DNA of 47,492 bases from an uncultured Candidatus Saccharibacteria bacterium. Lineage in GTDB: Bacteria > Patescibacteriota > Saccharimonadia > Saccharimonadales > Saccharimonadaceae. The notes beneath the pieces are model-generated. The model saw nothing but the letters and a program-made list of their open reading frames with translations. It was not told the origin of the DNA and did not search any database. Made by a program: the position numbers and the translations under genes. Of this stretch, positions 8,182-16,245 are shown one piece after another. The number at the start of each line of letters is the position of its first letter. Within the stretch, counting starts at the first letter, position 1. Location: contig CALIAC010000021.1 in NCBI GenBank assembly GCA_938041555.1, positions 1 to 47,492 on the forward strand, in the 5' to 3' direction.

Positions 8182-8451
8182 ATGAATACAACACCATCGG
8201 TTATAGTGTATAGCGCAGAGTGGTGCGCCTATTGCAAGACAGAGAAGCAATATCTCGACAAGCTTGGCGTGCACTACACCATCAAAGACATCGAGAAAAC
8301 GCCTGGTGCTCAGGATGAGCTCGCTGCCAAGACTGGCGGCAAAGCCCAGGGCATCCCAGTCACAGACATTGCTGGCGAGATTGTCTATGGCTTCGACCGA
8401 GCTCGGATTGACGAGCTCCTTACAGCAAAGGGATTGCTGCCAGAAGCATAG
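8182..8451 (+). CDS. Glutaredoxin-family thiol oxidoreductase
   Basis: An 89-residue protein with a complete thioredoxin fold of the glutaredoxin/NrdH type. The redox motif is CAYC (SAEWCAYCKTEKQYLDKLGV, Cys at about residues 16 and 19), and the cis-proline stretch reads GIPVTDI, followed by GFDRARID. It probably reduces disulfides or feeds electrons to a reductase. The start at 8182 is chosen because it has a ribosome site (GAAAGGGGAA) and a TATACT -10 about 25 bases upstream. A strong terminator follows. Confidence 0.88.
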   Translation: MNTTPSVIVYSAEWCAYCKTEKQYLDKLGVHYTIKDIEKTPGAQDELAAKTGGKAQGIPVTDIAGEIVYGFDRARIDELLTAKGLLPEA

Positions 8452-8477
8452 CCCGGCCATTCATCATTATTCATCAA

Positions 8478-8507
8478 CTCACTGCCTGCGAAGGGCAGTG
8501 AGTTTTG
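8478..8507 (+). terminator. Terminator after glutaredoxin gene
   Basis: CTCACTGCC and GGCAGTGAG form a 9-bp stem with loop TGCGAA and are followed by TTTTGTT. The remaining bases to 8760 hold no convincing gene. One longer inverted repeat (GTGCGAG at 8707 with CTCGCAC at 8750) lies just downstream of the next gene's stop. Confidence 0.85.
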
Positions 8508-8760
8508 TTATTAGCTGCTTACATGCAAGGGGAATGGAGCGGCATGATAGTACACATATATTGTTCATGCTTTTTTATTTGACTCAAAAAGTCACACTAT
8601 TGTAACCACACAAGTTGCTAATTTTTATTTATAACAGAGGTACTGTATTGATTATGAGTTGTAGATAATACTCATCTAGCATTAATCTTCACTATATATT
8701 GACTAGGTGCGAGGCCTCTCATGCAGATTATTTTTTGTATATAGGCGTCTCGCACTGCCG

Positions 8761-11025
8761 CTAATAGAACTTCACGTGGCGCTGGGCATTTGTGTTTTTG
8801 TTGGCACGGGGCGTTGGGTTGGTGGTGGTAGTGTCGTCGCCCAGCTGGCCGTTAGAGTTGTTGCCTACCGTAAAGACCTTGCGATTGTTAGTATAGACCA
8901 CCGTTGTGCCATAGCCCGAGCGCACATACGATGCTAAGTTGCCCTGCGTACCAAGGACGAGCATCTGCTGCGGAGTGGGGTAGATGCCATTGGTGCCACC
9001 ACCAATATGCCCAATACCTAGCTGGCCTGTCACATTGCTGCCCGCCCCAAAGACACGGCCATCGCTGGTGACAACAAAGGTGTTAGCATTCTTGGGGTTA
9101 AGCCCATTGGAGGTTGTCCACGACGAAACTGCTTTAGCCCCCGGGGGAAGGATGAACTTGACTGGGGTTGGGTTATATACGTGGCGTTTGTAAGCATCTA
9201 GATTGGATGTATCGACATAGACGCCATTGCCCAGTGCACCGTTATTGAGGCCAAAGGTCTTGACCTCGCCGTTAGCATAGACCATAGTGGTAAAGTACTG
9301 GTCAGTCGTGATGTCTATTACTCCAGACGGCGCGACACGCTCGAGTGTTGGGTTGTATGGCAAGAATGTTCTGTCTGCATAGTACTCACACGAATTCATC
9401 CTCGTCTCGCCACCAGTTGCGATATTGACTTCAGTAACACACAAGCCTCGGCCACCAATGTCGGTGCTATTGCTAAGGTAGACATGGCTCCATGCACCTG
9501 CTGGGTAGCGAAAGTCAAAGCGCTTGCCGCCAGACCACCAAGCGCACCACCGCATACGCGTCTCTTCATTATTATGGCCGGTCGCCTCGACGCAGCGGTT
9601 TTGGCCTCCACCTGGGTTTGACTCGACTTGCAGGGCGTTATTTGTCCGGTCGAAGTGCCACTTTTGGTTTGCAGCAGCACCCGAGCACTTTTCTGTCCTG
9701 AGGTTTGCCCCCACCGCCGCCAAGCAACGGTCTGACACCCCCGCACGCAGCCGGAAGGTCGGTACGCCCGCTTGGCCATAGTTTGTCTTGCCAGCCGAGT
9801 AGACTGCTCCTGCACTGTCGCGAATGTAGACCGTATCGCCGTCAAAGGCGAGCTGCACTGCCTTGGTTTTGCCAGGCTTACCAAAGTCGCCCAAGCGGAC
9901 GGGTGCTCGCCGCTCATTGATATCGCCCTGAGCGAGCTGGCCAAACTCATTATTGCCCCAGCCATAGACCGCGCCGCTCTCACCAATCGCATAGGCTGTT
10001 TTGCTGTCGACCGCCCAGGAGTGAGCATCGGCCCGAATCTTCTCAGGGAAGGGTATCTTGGCTGGGGTCTTTATCGTCGGAGCGGTCGAGTTAATACCGG
10101 CAACACCTTTGTCGTTGGAGCCAGCTACATAGACGTTCCCCTGAGATGTTACGACAAAGGTGACAATCCCCAGCGGTGATACGAAAGTCGCAACATTATC
10201 ATTGCCAGGCAGCGCAAACTGGACGGGGTTTGTTACCCATGCAATAATTTGGCTCGGGTTGCCAATCTGCCCAAAGTTATGCAGCCCCGCGCCCCATACC
10301 TCGCCATTCTCCGTGAGCGCAAACAGGTTACGACCGTGGGAGAGGAAGTTGGTGTAGGTACGTACGACGCGCTTGTTAGCAGGAATATTAAATTGCTTGA
10401 GCGTGAGTGTGTCGGTAGTCGAACCAACTCCCAGCTGGCCAAAGCCATTGAACCCTGCTGAACGTGGCCGCCCAAACTCATCGATGACAGTAAAAAATGC
10501 TCCATTAAATGTAAATCCACCACCAGCCGCATAGCCAAACGAGACGCTATCGAGCAGCGTACTCAGGCCCGCTTGGCCCGCTAGGCGATATTCATAGCTC
10601 TTCCACACTGCGCCATCCGTCGTGCGGATAAGCTCCGTCCGGCCCACCGCCGTGATGCGCTGAATACTCCCTTCGCGGCGGTCTGGCTCACCCACCTCAA
10701 AGGTCGTGCGCACATTGCCATCCTGCTGAACATACTGGGTGCGACCAGCTACTACTGTGCCTTTGCAATCAGTATTAGGCCGCAATTTTGCAGCATCTGA
10801 CCACTGCGCGAGGTCGTTATTGAGCTCAAGACATTTGCTGGCAAGGACAACGCCACTCTCGGCCGCCTCACGGGCTAAGCGCCGGTAGTGCTGGGCGTAG
10901 AGCCCCTCGCGAATCGCCGTCGATGCAGACGCCGCCACGAGAAGTAGCATCATTGCCACCACCGATGCCACGATCACTGTTGGCAGAGCAAACCCCGCAC
11001 TTGATCTATTTTTGTTCACTAGCAT
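8761..11025 (-). CDS. Prepilin-like RCC1-repeat/ricin-lectin surface protein
   Basis: A 754-residue modular surface protein. The N-terminus (residues 1-45) is a type IV prepilin-like leader: NKNRSSAG, then a cleavage point before FALPTVIVASVVAMMLLLVA, with Thr instead of the usual Glu at +5. RCC1-type beta-propeller repeats follow, with GxNxxGQLGxG units such as GFGQLGVGS, WGNNEFGQLAQGD, GSNVTGQLGIGH and VGNNSNGQLGDD. Between them (about residues 400-530) sits a ricin-B-like trefoil with NQKWHF and cysteine-bounded repeats (DRCLAAVG, NRCVEATG, GLCVTEVN). The ATG at 11025 is preferred over an upstream TTG because it places the leader correctly. The role is probably sugar binding on a pilus or the cell surface, by inference. 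Confidence 0.85.
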   Translation of the reverse strand: MLVNKNRSSAGFALPTVIVASVVAMMLLLVAASASTAIREGLYAQHYRRLAREAAESGVVLASKCLELNNDLAQWSDAAKLRPNTDCKGTVVAGRTQYVQQDGNVRTTFEVGEPDRREGSIQRITAVGRTELIRTTDGAVWKSYEYRLAGQAGLSTLLDSVSFGYAAGGGFTFNGAFFTVIDEFGRPRSAGFNGFGQLGVGSTTDTLTLKQFNIPANKRVVRTYTNFLSHGRNLFALTENGEVWGAGLHNFGQIGNPSQIIAWVTNPVQFALPGNDNVATFVSPLGIVTFVVTSQGNVYVAGSNDKGVAGINSTAPTIKTPAKIPFPEKIRADAHSWAVDSKTAYAIGESGAVYGWGNNEFGQLAQGDINERRAPVRLGDFGKPGKTKAVQLAFDGDTVYIRDSAGAVYSAGKTNYGQAGVPTFRLRAGVSDRCLAAVGANLRTEKCSGAAANQKWHFDRTNNALQVESNPGGGQNRCVEATGHNNEETRMRWCAWWSGGKRFDFRYPAGAWSHVYLSNSTDIGGRGLCVTEVNIATGGETRMNSCEYYADRTFLPYNPTLERVAPSGVIDITTDQYFTTMVYANGEVKTFGLNNGALGNGVYVDTSNLDAYKRHVYNPTPVKFILPPGAKAVSSWTTSNGLNPKNANTFVVTSDGRVFGAGSNVTGQLGIGHIGGGTNGIYPTPQQMLVLGTQGNLASYVRSGYGTTVVYTNNRKVFTVGNNSNGQLGDDTTTTNPTPRANKNTNAQRHVKFY

Positions 11026-11336
11026 TGCTTCTACAATAGCGTAGATTGCAACCGTAAGCAATATGTTGGTACGAAATTATGCACAGTATAGTGTGCATAT
11101 GATAAGCTCTCATGTCCGAAGCTTACATAATCCTAAAATTAATCAATACACACTCCACCGATGTGAAGTAGTAGATAGAAAGGTGCAGAGCAGAGAAGTA
11201 GAAACTTGTTGTAATGCTCACGTTCACCAGTACGAGAGGTGAGTCTACCAAGCATGCGAGTTCTCATGATATTGAAAGGTGTGTACTTGAGAGAAGGGGC
11301 GTAGAAGCGGTTGATATTTTGCGATGAGATTGCCTC

Positions 11337-13004
11337 TTACTGCGCCCCAATCTGCACCACCTCACCACCCAACTTTTGCCGAAAGTAGTTATCATGACTG
11401 ACATAGAGGATAGCGCCAGTATAACGCTCTAGCGCCGCCTCGAGCTCTTCGATGCTGGGCAGGTCGAGGTGGTTGGTAGGCTCATCGAGAATGAGCAGCT
11501 GTGGCTCATTGGCTAGCATGCTAATAATCTGGAAGCGCGCCTTCTGCCCACCACTGAGGCGAGCGAGCGGCACATCGCGATCCGTTTCAGCAAAGAGGTA
11601 GTCGCTCATCAATTGGCGGAGCTTGGTTTGGCCGATCGGCAGCCCACGGTCGAGGTGCATCTGCTCGATGGCCTGGGCTAGTGTGAGGCCAAGATACGTC
11701 GGGGCAATCTCCTGCTCATACACGCCAATTCGAATATGGCTATCGAGCTGCAGCGAGCCACTATAGATAATAGGTGTATCGCTACCTCTGTCTTGCATCA
11801 GATTTTGCGCGGCGAGTAGTTCTCGAATAAGCGTCGTCTTACCTGCGCCATTGCGACCACGCAGCTCCACGGCCTCGCCCTCACGCAGGTCGATATTCAC
11901 CCCCTCAAACAAGATCCGTTCGCCATAGCCCAGCGCCAAGTCTCGCACCGCCACCAGTGTGCGTTGGCTCCGCATTGCACCATCGCGCATACTGAGGCGA
12001 ATCGTTCGCGCCTTAAACTTCTGGTAGCGATCAGCCATCTTATACTCCAGCTGCGCCACGTTATCGCGATCAATCCAAAACGTTGGCTTCTCAATCTGCT
12101 CGAGCTCCTCAAGCTCGGCCATAGCCTGCTGTTCACGCTGCTTGAATTGCTTAATGGTGCCGGGGTCGCGCGCTCGCTCCTTCATCCGGCGAAATTGCAC
12201 CACCTTATCCTTCACATTAGCAATCCGCCGCTCAACCTGCTCATACTCATGCATCGCGTTGCCCGTTGCCGAGGCATTTTGACGGAGGTAAGCATCGTAG
12301 TTACCCCGGTAGCTCAGGGCTGTGCCATCTTTTATCTCAACGATCCGGTCCATCTCTGCGAGCACATCTCGGTCGTGAGTAATGACGAGCATCGCCTGCT
12401 TTGCGTCCTTGAGCCAGTCGATAAACTGCTTCTTAGCGACATAATCCATATGGTTCGTTGGCTCATCGATCAGCGCAAGGTCGGCCTGGGCGTGCATAAT
12501 CTTCACCACCTCCACTAGGCGCTTCTGCCCACCACTCAGGCTCGCCAAGTGCCGCTCACCATAGCCTGCCATTTGGAAGTTCTTTAGCTCCTCCGCCACC
12601 AGCTCCTCGATCTGGTAGAAGCCCTTCTGGCCAAAGCGCTCTAGTGCTGCGGTGTATGCCTCGATTTTGGCCATGTCATCGCCCATCGTCTCGGGGTAAG
12701 TTGTGATGATATGGCGCAGGCGCGCATACTCCGGCAGGCCACGCAAGATATATTCGAGTACTGTGATATCGCCGCTGTCGTGGTGCTCTTGGGCCGTCGC
12801 TACTACCACACTGCCACGCTTGAAAATAATCGAGCCACTATAGTCATCATCTACCCCTGTTAGCATACCAAACAGTGTCGACTTGCCCACACCGTTGCGC
12901 CCTACCAAGCCCACCTTCTCGCCATCATTCACACTAAACTTCACATCCGTCATCAGCGTCTTCGCCCCAAACGACTTCTCGGTAATGGCAATATCGGCAA
13001 TCAT
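11337..13004 (-). CDS. ABC-F family ATPase (ribosome-associated)
   Basis: A 555-residue soluble protein with two ABC ATPase domains and no membrane segments, the mark of the ABC-F translation factors. Domain 1 has GRNGVGKST, LASLSGGQKR and LALIDEPTNHMD. Domain 2 has GRNGAGKTT, LARLSGGQKAR and LLILDEPTNHLD. The linker between them is charged and helical (YEQVERRIANVKDKVVQFRRMKERARD), as in factors that reach the ribosomal E site. It could be a housekeeping EttA/YbiT-type factor or a resistance factor, and the sequence alone does not decide. A TATAAT box ends 7 bases before the ATG. The ~275 bases downstream (11062-11336) show no gene. Confidence 0.92.
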   Translation of the reverse strand: MIADIAITEKSFGAKTLMTDVKFSVNDGEKVGLVGRNGVGKSTLFGMLTGVDDDYSGSIIFKRGSVVVATAQEHHDSGDITVLEYILRGLPEYARLRHIITTYPETMGDDMAKIEAYTAALERFGQKGFYQIEELVAEELKNFQMAGYGERHLASLSGGQKRLVEVVKIMHAQADLALIDEPTNHMDYVAKKQFIDWLKDAKQAMLVITHDRDVLAEMDRIVEIKDGTALSYRGNYDAYLRQNASATGNAMHEYEQVERRIANVKDKVVQFRRMKERARDPGTIKQFKQREQQAMAELEELEQIEKPTFWIDRDNVAQLEYKMADRYQKFKARTIRLSMRDGAMRSQRTLVAVRDLALGYGERILFEGVNIDLREGEAVELRGRNGAGKTTLIRELLAAQNLMQDRGSDTPIIYSGSLQLDSHIRIGVYEQEIAPTYLGLTLAQAIEQMHLDRGLPIGQTKLRQLMSDYLFAETDRDVPLARLSGGQKARFQIISMLANEPQLLILDEPTNHLDLPSIEELEAALERYTGAILYVSHDNYFRQKLGGEVVQIGAQ

Positions 13005-13216
13005 AGGGGATATTATAGCATGGCAAGGTATAACGATAGGGGAAGGTTACTTCCATACACCCCTTTCAGACACAAAAAGCCAAGGAAATTTCATCAGTCT
13101 TGTTGTATGATGCTAATATTACAACATATTTTTATGAGCTATATTTTTGACATTTTGTTAACACTCTGTTAGGTATCCTAGTAGGCAAATTTTGCAAACA
13201 AAACAGAGGTAGAAGC

Positions 13217-13309
13217 ATGGCAATCAACACTATACTGTGCATCAGAATGATACGCAGTATACGTGCTATACCATCATATATTATCATTACGGCAGCATTC
13301 CCCACTTGA
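13217..13309 (+). CDS. Possible 30-residue peptide
   Basis: A short open frame (MAINTILCIRMIRSIRAIPS and ten more residues) is preceded by GAGG seven bases before its ATG. Its stop overlaps the -35 box of the strong promoter at 13306. It is hydrophobic and basic. The ribosome site is the only real support, and it may be chance. The rest of 13010-13300 is AT-rich with nothing else recognisable. Confidence 0.2.
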   Translation: MAINTILCIRMIRSIRAIPSYIIITAAFPT

Positions 13310-13334
13310 CTAGCCTCTCACATATTGATATATA
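13306..13334 (+). promoter_or_regulatory. Strong sigma70-type promoter, copy 1
   Basis: TTGACT, a 17-base spacer and TATATA form a near-consensus promoter. From 13317 to 13349 it is almost identical to 19945-19977 (about 30 of 33 bases). It drives the 71-residue peptide gene. Confidence 0.75.
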
Positions 13335-13348
13335 TATATTAACTTTTC

Positions 13349-13414
13349 GCTCAAAGTGCGTCTTGGGGCGGAGAGTCGCCCCTCGCTTTGAGCTCACCTT
13401 TGGAAGGAGGTGAG
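13349..13414 (+). promoter_or_regulatory. Structured 5' leader that may hide the ribosome site
   Basis: GCTCAAAG (13349) pairs with CTTTGAGC (13386). Inside it GGGGCG pairs with CGCCCC. Immediately after, CTCACC (13393) can pair with GGTGAG (13409), which overlaps the GGAAGGAGG ribosome site. The two stems abut, so ribosome access may depend on folding. Confidence 0.5.
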
Positions 13415-13418
13415 AGAA

Positions 13419-13634
13419 ATGTATGGACAAGATCGAGCCCAGGCACTGGCCTGGTGTTTGTATGCATCAGTAATTCCCGGGGTTATCGTCGGGTATGTGA
13501 TGCACTACATTGGCTTCTCTCAAGTCGCATCAACGGCCGTAGGTGTGGCTATCGCAATACCCAGCGCGATAGCCACCTGCGTCGCCCTGATACGCGCTAT
13601 GCGTAAATGGGACGAAGATATGAGGAGGCGTTAA
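13419..13634 (+). CDS. 71-residue two-helix membrane peptide
   Basis: An unrecognised small membrane protein with helices at about residues 9-29 (ALAWCLYASVIPGVIVGYVM) and 36-61 (SQVASTAVGVAIAIPSAIAT and beyond) and a very basic tail (RAMRKWDEDMRRR). The start at 13419 is set by a near-perfect ribosome site GGAAGGAGG eight bases upstream; the in-frame GTG at 13410 lies inside that site. It has a near-consensus promoter, a structured leader and a long hairpin terminator starting exactly at its stop. It therefore looks like a compact, highly expressed single-gene unit. A type I toxin-like or stress peptide is possible, but no antisense RNA is evident. Confidence 0.7.
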   Translation: MYGQDRAQALAWCLYASVIPGVIVGYVMHYIGFSQVASTAVGVAIAIPSAIATCVALIRAMRKWDEDMRRR

Positions 13635-13754
13635 GCCCACCAACATAGCCCACCGAACCATGCTTCAATCTGATCGTAGTGCCCTTAAGTGCACTCTCGG
13701 GTTGAGCAATTAGTCCGGTTCAGTTTGAGCATGGTTGGTGGGCTATGTTCTTTG
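13634..13754 (+). repeat. Branched hairpin repeat, copy 1
   Basis: A ~120-base element related to 26405-26526. A ~28-bp imperfect stem joins AACATAGCCCACC...AACCATGCT to AGCATGGTTGGTGGGCTATGTT. It encloses two small hairpins (AGTGC/GCACT and CGGGTT/AGTCCG). A T-rich end follows, so it should terminate transcription of the 71-residue peptide gene. AGCCCACC occurs twice in the 5' arm, allowing two mutually exclusive pairings with the 3' arm. Confidence 0.75.
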
Positions 13755-13879
13755 TTAAAGGAAATTAGTTGAACCCTCCACGTTATTATTCTGTTATTTT
13801 TACGACACTCTTTCCATACATTTAGCGGTATAATGGTCTGCAGACACGCTAGAAAAGAACAGAAAGGATTATTAATATT

Positions 13880-14272
13880 ATGAGCGAGCAACTCGCTTTT
13901 ATTAAAAGTGACGACATTACGCTAACAGGTAGTAATAATACTGCCATCACCCATGGCCTCCAGACGGCACTCTTCCCGCGCAATATCCCCTCACGCGAGA
14001 TAGCGCGGCATTCGCCAGATGAGCTGCAATTTATGGCAACGAACGAAATACTCGACGAGGCTGATATCCATTTTACGCAAAAAGAGAAAGTTACACTATC
14101 CAAATTCATTGATCCGATTGCTGATGTTGATAAGCTTATGGCAAGCGAACTTACCCAAGAATGTTTGCTTATCAAGCGAGAGCAGGGGACACTGAGTGAT
14201 ATGATACAGCTTATCGAGGCAACCCTCGCAGCGGATAGCAAAACTCACGCCAGTATTTCTTTAGTAGAGTAG
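13880..14272 (+). CDS. Hypothetical protein, 130 residues
   Basis: I do not recognise this soluble, acidic protein. The sequence is mostly predicted helix after about residue 45 (HSPDELQFMATNEILDEADI, then EKVTLSKFIDPIADVDKLMA), with no membrane segment or signal peptide. It has a clean TATAAT -10 (13829-13834) and an AAGGAT-type ribosome site 10 bases before the ATG. It is a monocistronic unit before smpB, with its own promoter. Base composition is slightly more AT-rich than smpB. Confidence 0.75.
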   Translation: MSEQLAFIKSDDITLTGSNNTAITHGLQTALFPRNIPSREIARHSPDELQFMATNEILDEADIHFTQKEKVTLSKFIDPIADVDKLMASELTQECLLIKREQGTLSDMIQLIEATLAADSKTHASISLVE

Positions 14273-14362
14273 CACGCCGATCTCTCATATATTCATAAGC
14301 AACTGTAGCAAGCACTTCAGAGGCTACAATATCCACCACATCTGCTACAATAGAAGAGACAT

Positions 14363-14842
14363 ATGAGCAAGTCCCATTTTACCAAGCCGCCAGTACCAGC
14401 TATTGTCAACCGCCGCGCGCGGTTTGATTATGAGCTGAGCGACGATATAGTGGTCGGTATGAACCTGACTGGCCTAGAGGTCCGCGCCGCCCGTGAGGGT
14501 CACGTGCAGCTCAAGGGGGCATATGTGACGATTCGCAATAGCGAGCTGTGGCTCAATAACGCCAACTTCTCGCTGCGCCACAACGAGCAGGGCCAACCAA
14601 ACGCCCGGACGGTCAGCACGAGCGCACGTAAGCTTCTGGCGAAGCGGCGACAGATCGAGCAACTCGCCGCCCGCAAGAAAGACGGCTACACCATCGTGCC
14701 CACGAAGCTCATTACCAGCGGCCGCTATATCAAGCTCGTCATTGCCCTCGGTAAGGGTAAGAAACGCTACGACAAGCGCGAAACCATCAAACGCCGCGAT
14801 GTGGAGCGAGAGCAGCGACGAGCAGTGCGGCAGTATCGCTAG
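14363..14842 (+). CDS. smpB: SsrA-binding protein SmpB
   Basis: SmpB binds tmRNA and brings it to stalled ribosomes in trans-translation. The 159-residue length is normal. The signatures are FDYELSDDIVVGMNLTGLEVRAAREG near the start and the C-terminal GKGKKRYDKRETIKRRD followed by a basic tail that enters the mRNA channel. The tmRNA gene is often next to smpB, but I do not find one in this window. TACAAT lies 11 bases before the ATG, so the leader is very short. A shared terminator follows. Confidence 0.96.
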   Translation: MSKSHFTKPPVPAIVNRRARFDYELSDDIVVGMNLTGLEVRAAREGHVQLKGAYVTIRNSELWLNNANFSLRHNEQGQPNARTVSTSARKLLAKRRQIEQLAARKKDGYTIVPTKLITSGRYIKLVIALGKGKKRYDKRETIKRRDVEREQRRAVRQYR

Positions 14843-14912
14843 TAGAATCTTGAGAGGACCTAGGTTTCTTTGAGCTGCAGTACTTGGCTCATTATACACA
14901 CTAGAGAAAAAC

Positions 14913-14944
14913 AAAACTCACTATATGATCGGTAGTGAGTTTTT
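14913..14944. terminator. Bidirectional terminator between smpB and GT4 gene
   Basis: AAAACTCACTA and TAGTGAGTTTT form an 11-bp stem with A and T runs on opposite sides. It can therefore end both convergent genes. Confidence 0.85.
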
Positions 14945-14956
14945 AATAGGCATTAT

Positions 14957-16219
14957 CTACTCTTCTTCGAGCGCATTATGGCTGGCAATGAGCGACTCAT
15001 ACAGCGCTACAACCTTCTTTGCCATCGTCACAGAATCGAACTGGCGCGCTACCTGCAATGAACCGCGAGACAGCTGCTCAAGCTTACCAGGATGAGCAAA
15101 GAGATCATTAAAGACCTTGGCAAAGTCTTCGCCCTCAATCCCATCGGTCAAAATCGCATTTTTCTTGGTCAAGCCCTCGGTCATGCGCTCATCACAGTAG
15201 ACGATCGGCAGGCCGCTCGACGCCGCCTCGAGGAAGGTCATTGGCTGGTTGTCAAAGTGGTATGATGCGAGCGAGAAGACATCGGCTTGCTTGAGCAGCG
15301 CAGCTACTGTATCACTCGACTGCATCCCGGTAAAGATCACCCGCTCTGCCGCGCCAAGCCGCTCGGCACAGGCGCGCAGCTCTGCCTCGTATGGGCCACC
15401 CCCGACTAGCACGAGCTTCACGTTCTCGTCTGGAATATGCGGCAAGGCTTCAACCAGTGCCTGCTGGCGCTTCTCAGGACTCAGGCGCGCCACCGAGATA
15501 ATAAATTTATCGTCTGGGCCCTTTGCGATAGGCGAATCTGCCACCGAAGCATCGTGATAGCGCTGGGTGTTGATGCCATTGGGAAAAACGTGGCATGGCG
15601 TGGTGAGACCTCCATCCTCCACCAATATCTTAGCCAGGTGCTGTGATGGCGATATACAAGCATCACACTGGTTGGCAAACGCTGCAGTAAGCCGCCACCC
15701 CTGGCGAGACAGCATGTCGCGAATCGCACTCTTACCCATACCATGGAGCTGCTCGCGCGAGGTAATTGGCAAAATTGGCTTCGTCCGAAAAACAACAGGG
15801 AAGGCAACCGAGAGCGCAATCACCCCAGCCGTTACCATAAACGGATAGTCGTCAATCAGCTCGCTATAGAGTGTGTGGATCGTCGTGACGTGGGGGATGC
15901 GCTGCCGCTTGGCCACACTGTGGGCCAGCACACCCATATAGAATTGCATTTGGCTGTGGACGATGTCGAATTGGTAGTCGTCCAGCTTCTTGGCTAGGCC
16001 AGGGTAGATGACGGCCGTCTCGCGCTTATCAAAGACGTAATTCTTCGATGACGGCAGGCGAATGACATGGTCATCGTGATCGTCATAGCCTTCGCACTTA
16101 GGTGCAACAATATACACCTCATGGCCCAGCGCCTCAAGCGCCTGCCTCAAATTAACCGTTGATGTCGCCACACCATGGACTGATGGCAAATAGTCATCAA
16201 TAAAGATTCCGATTTTCAT
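14957..16219 (-). CDS. GT4-family glycosyltransferase
   Basis: A 420-residue retaining glycosyltransferase of the GT-B fold, GT4 family, resembling enzymes that add sugars to diacylglycerol or phosphatidyl-inositol. The N-terminal domain starts MKIGIFIDDYLPSVHGVATS, where the glycine-rich loop binds the acceptor side. The C-terminal domain has ISVARLSPEKRQQALVEALP, VLVGGGPYEAEL and the EX7E motif region FLEAASSGLPIVYCDE for the nucleotide sugar. The start at 16219 is chosen because it gives the family N-terminus and has TATAAT seven bases upstream. A longer in-frame form would only add an unlikely sequence. The likely role is envelope glycolipid synthesis, by family. Confidence 0.92.
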   Translation of the reverse strand: MKIGIFIDDYLPSVHGVATSTVNLRQALEALGHEVYIVAPKCEGYDDHDDHVIRLPSSKNYVFDKRETAVIYPGLAKKLDDYQFDIVHSQMQFYMGVLAHSVAKRQRIPHVTTIHTLYSELIDDYPFMVTAGVIALSVAFPVVFRTKPILPITSREQLHGMGKSAIRDMLSRQGWRLTAAFANQCDACISPSQHLAKILVEDGGLTTPCHVFPNGINTQRYHDASVADSPIAKGPDDKFIISVARLSPEKRQQALVEALPHIPDENVKLVLVGGGPYEAELRACAERLGAAERVIFTGMQSSDTVAALLKQADVFSLASYHFDNQPMTFLEAASSGLPIVYCDERMTEGLTKKNAILTDGIEGEDFAKVFNDLFAHPGKLEQLSRGSLQVARQFDSVTMAKKVVALYESLIASHNALEEE

Positions 16220-16245
16220 AGCTATTATTATAGCATACTTCTCTG

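Noticed and set aside
9396..10028. 210-codon frame overlapping the RCC1/ricin gene in another frame
   Set aside because: It is same-strand out-of-frame shadow sequence inside a well-supported gene; its Arg/Ala/Ser bias is typical of shadows.
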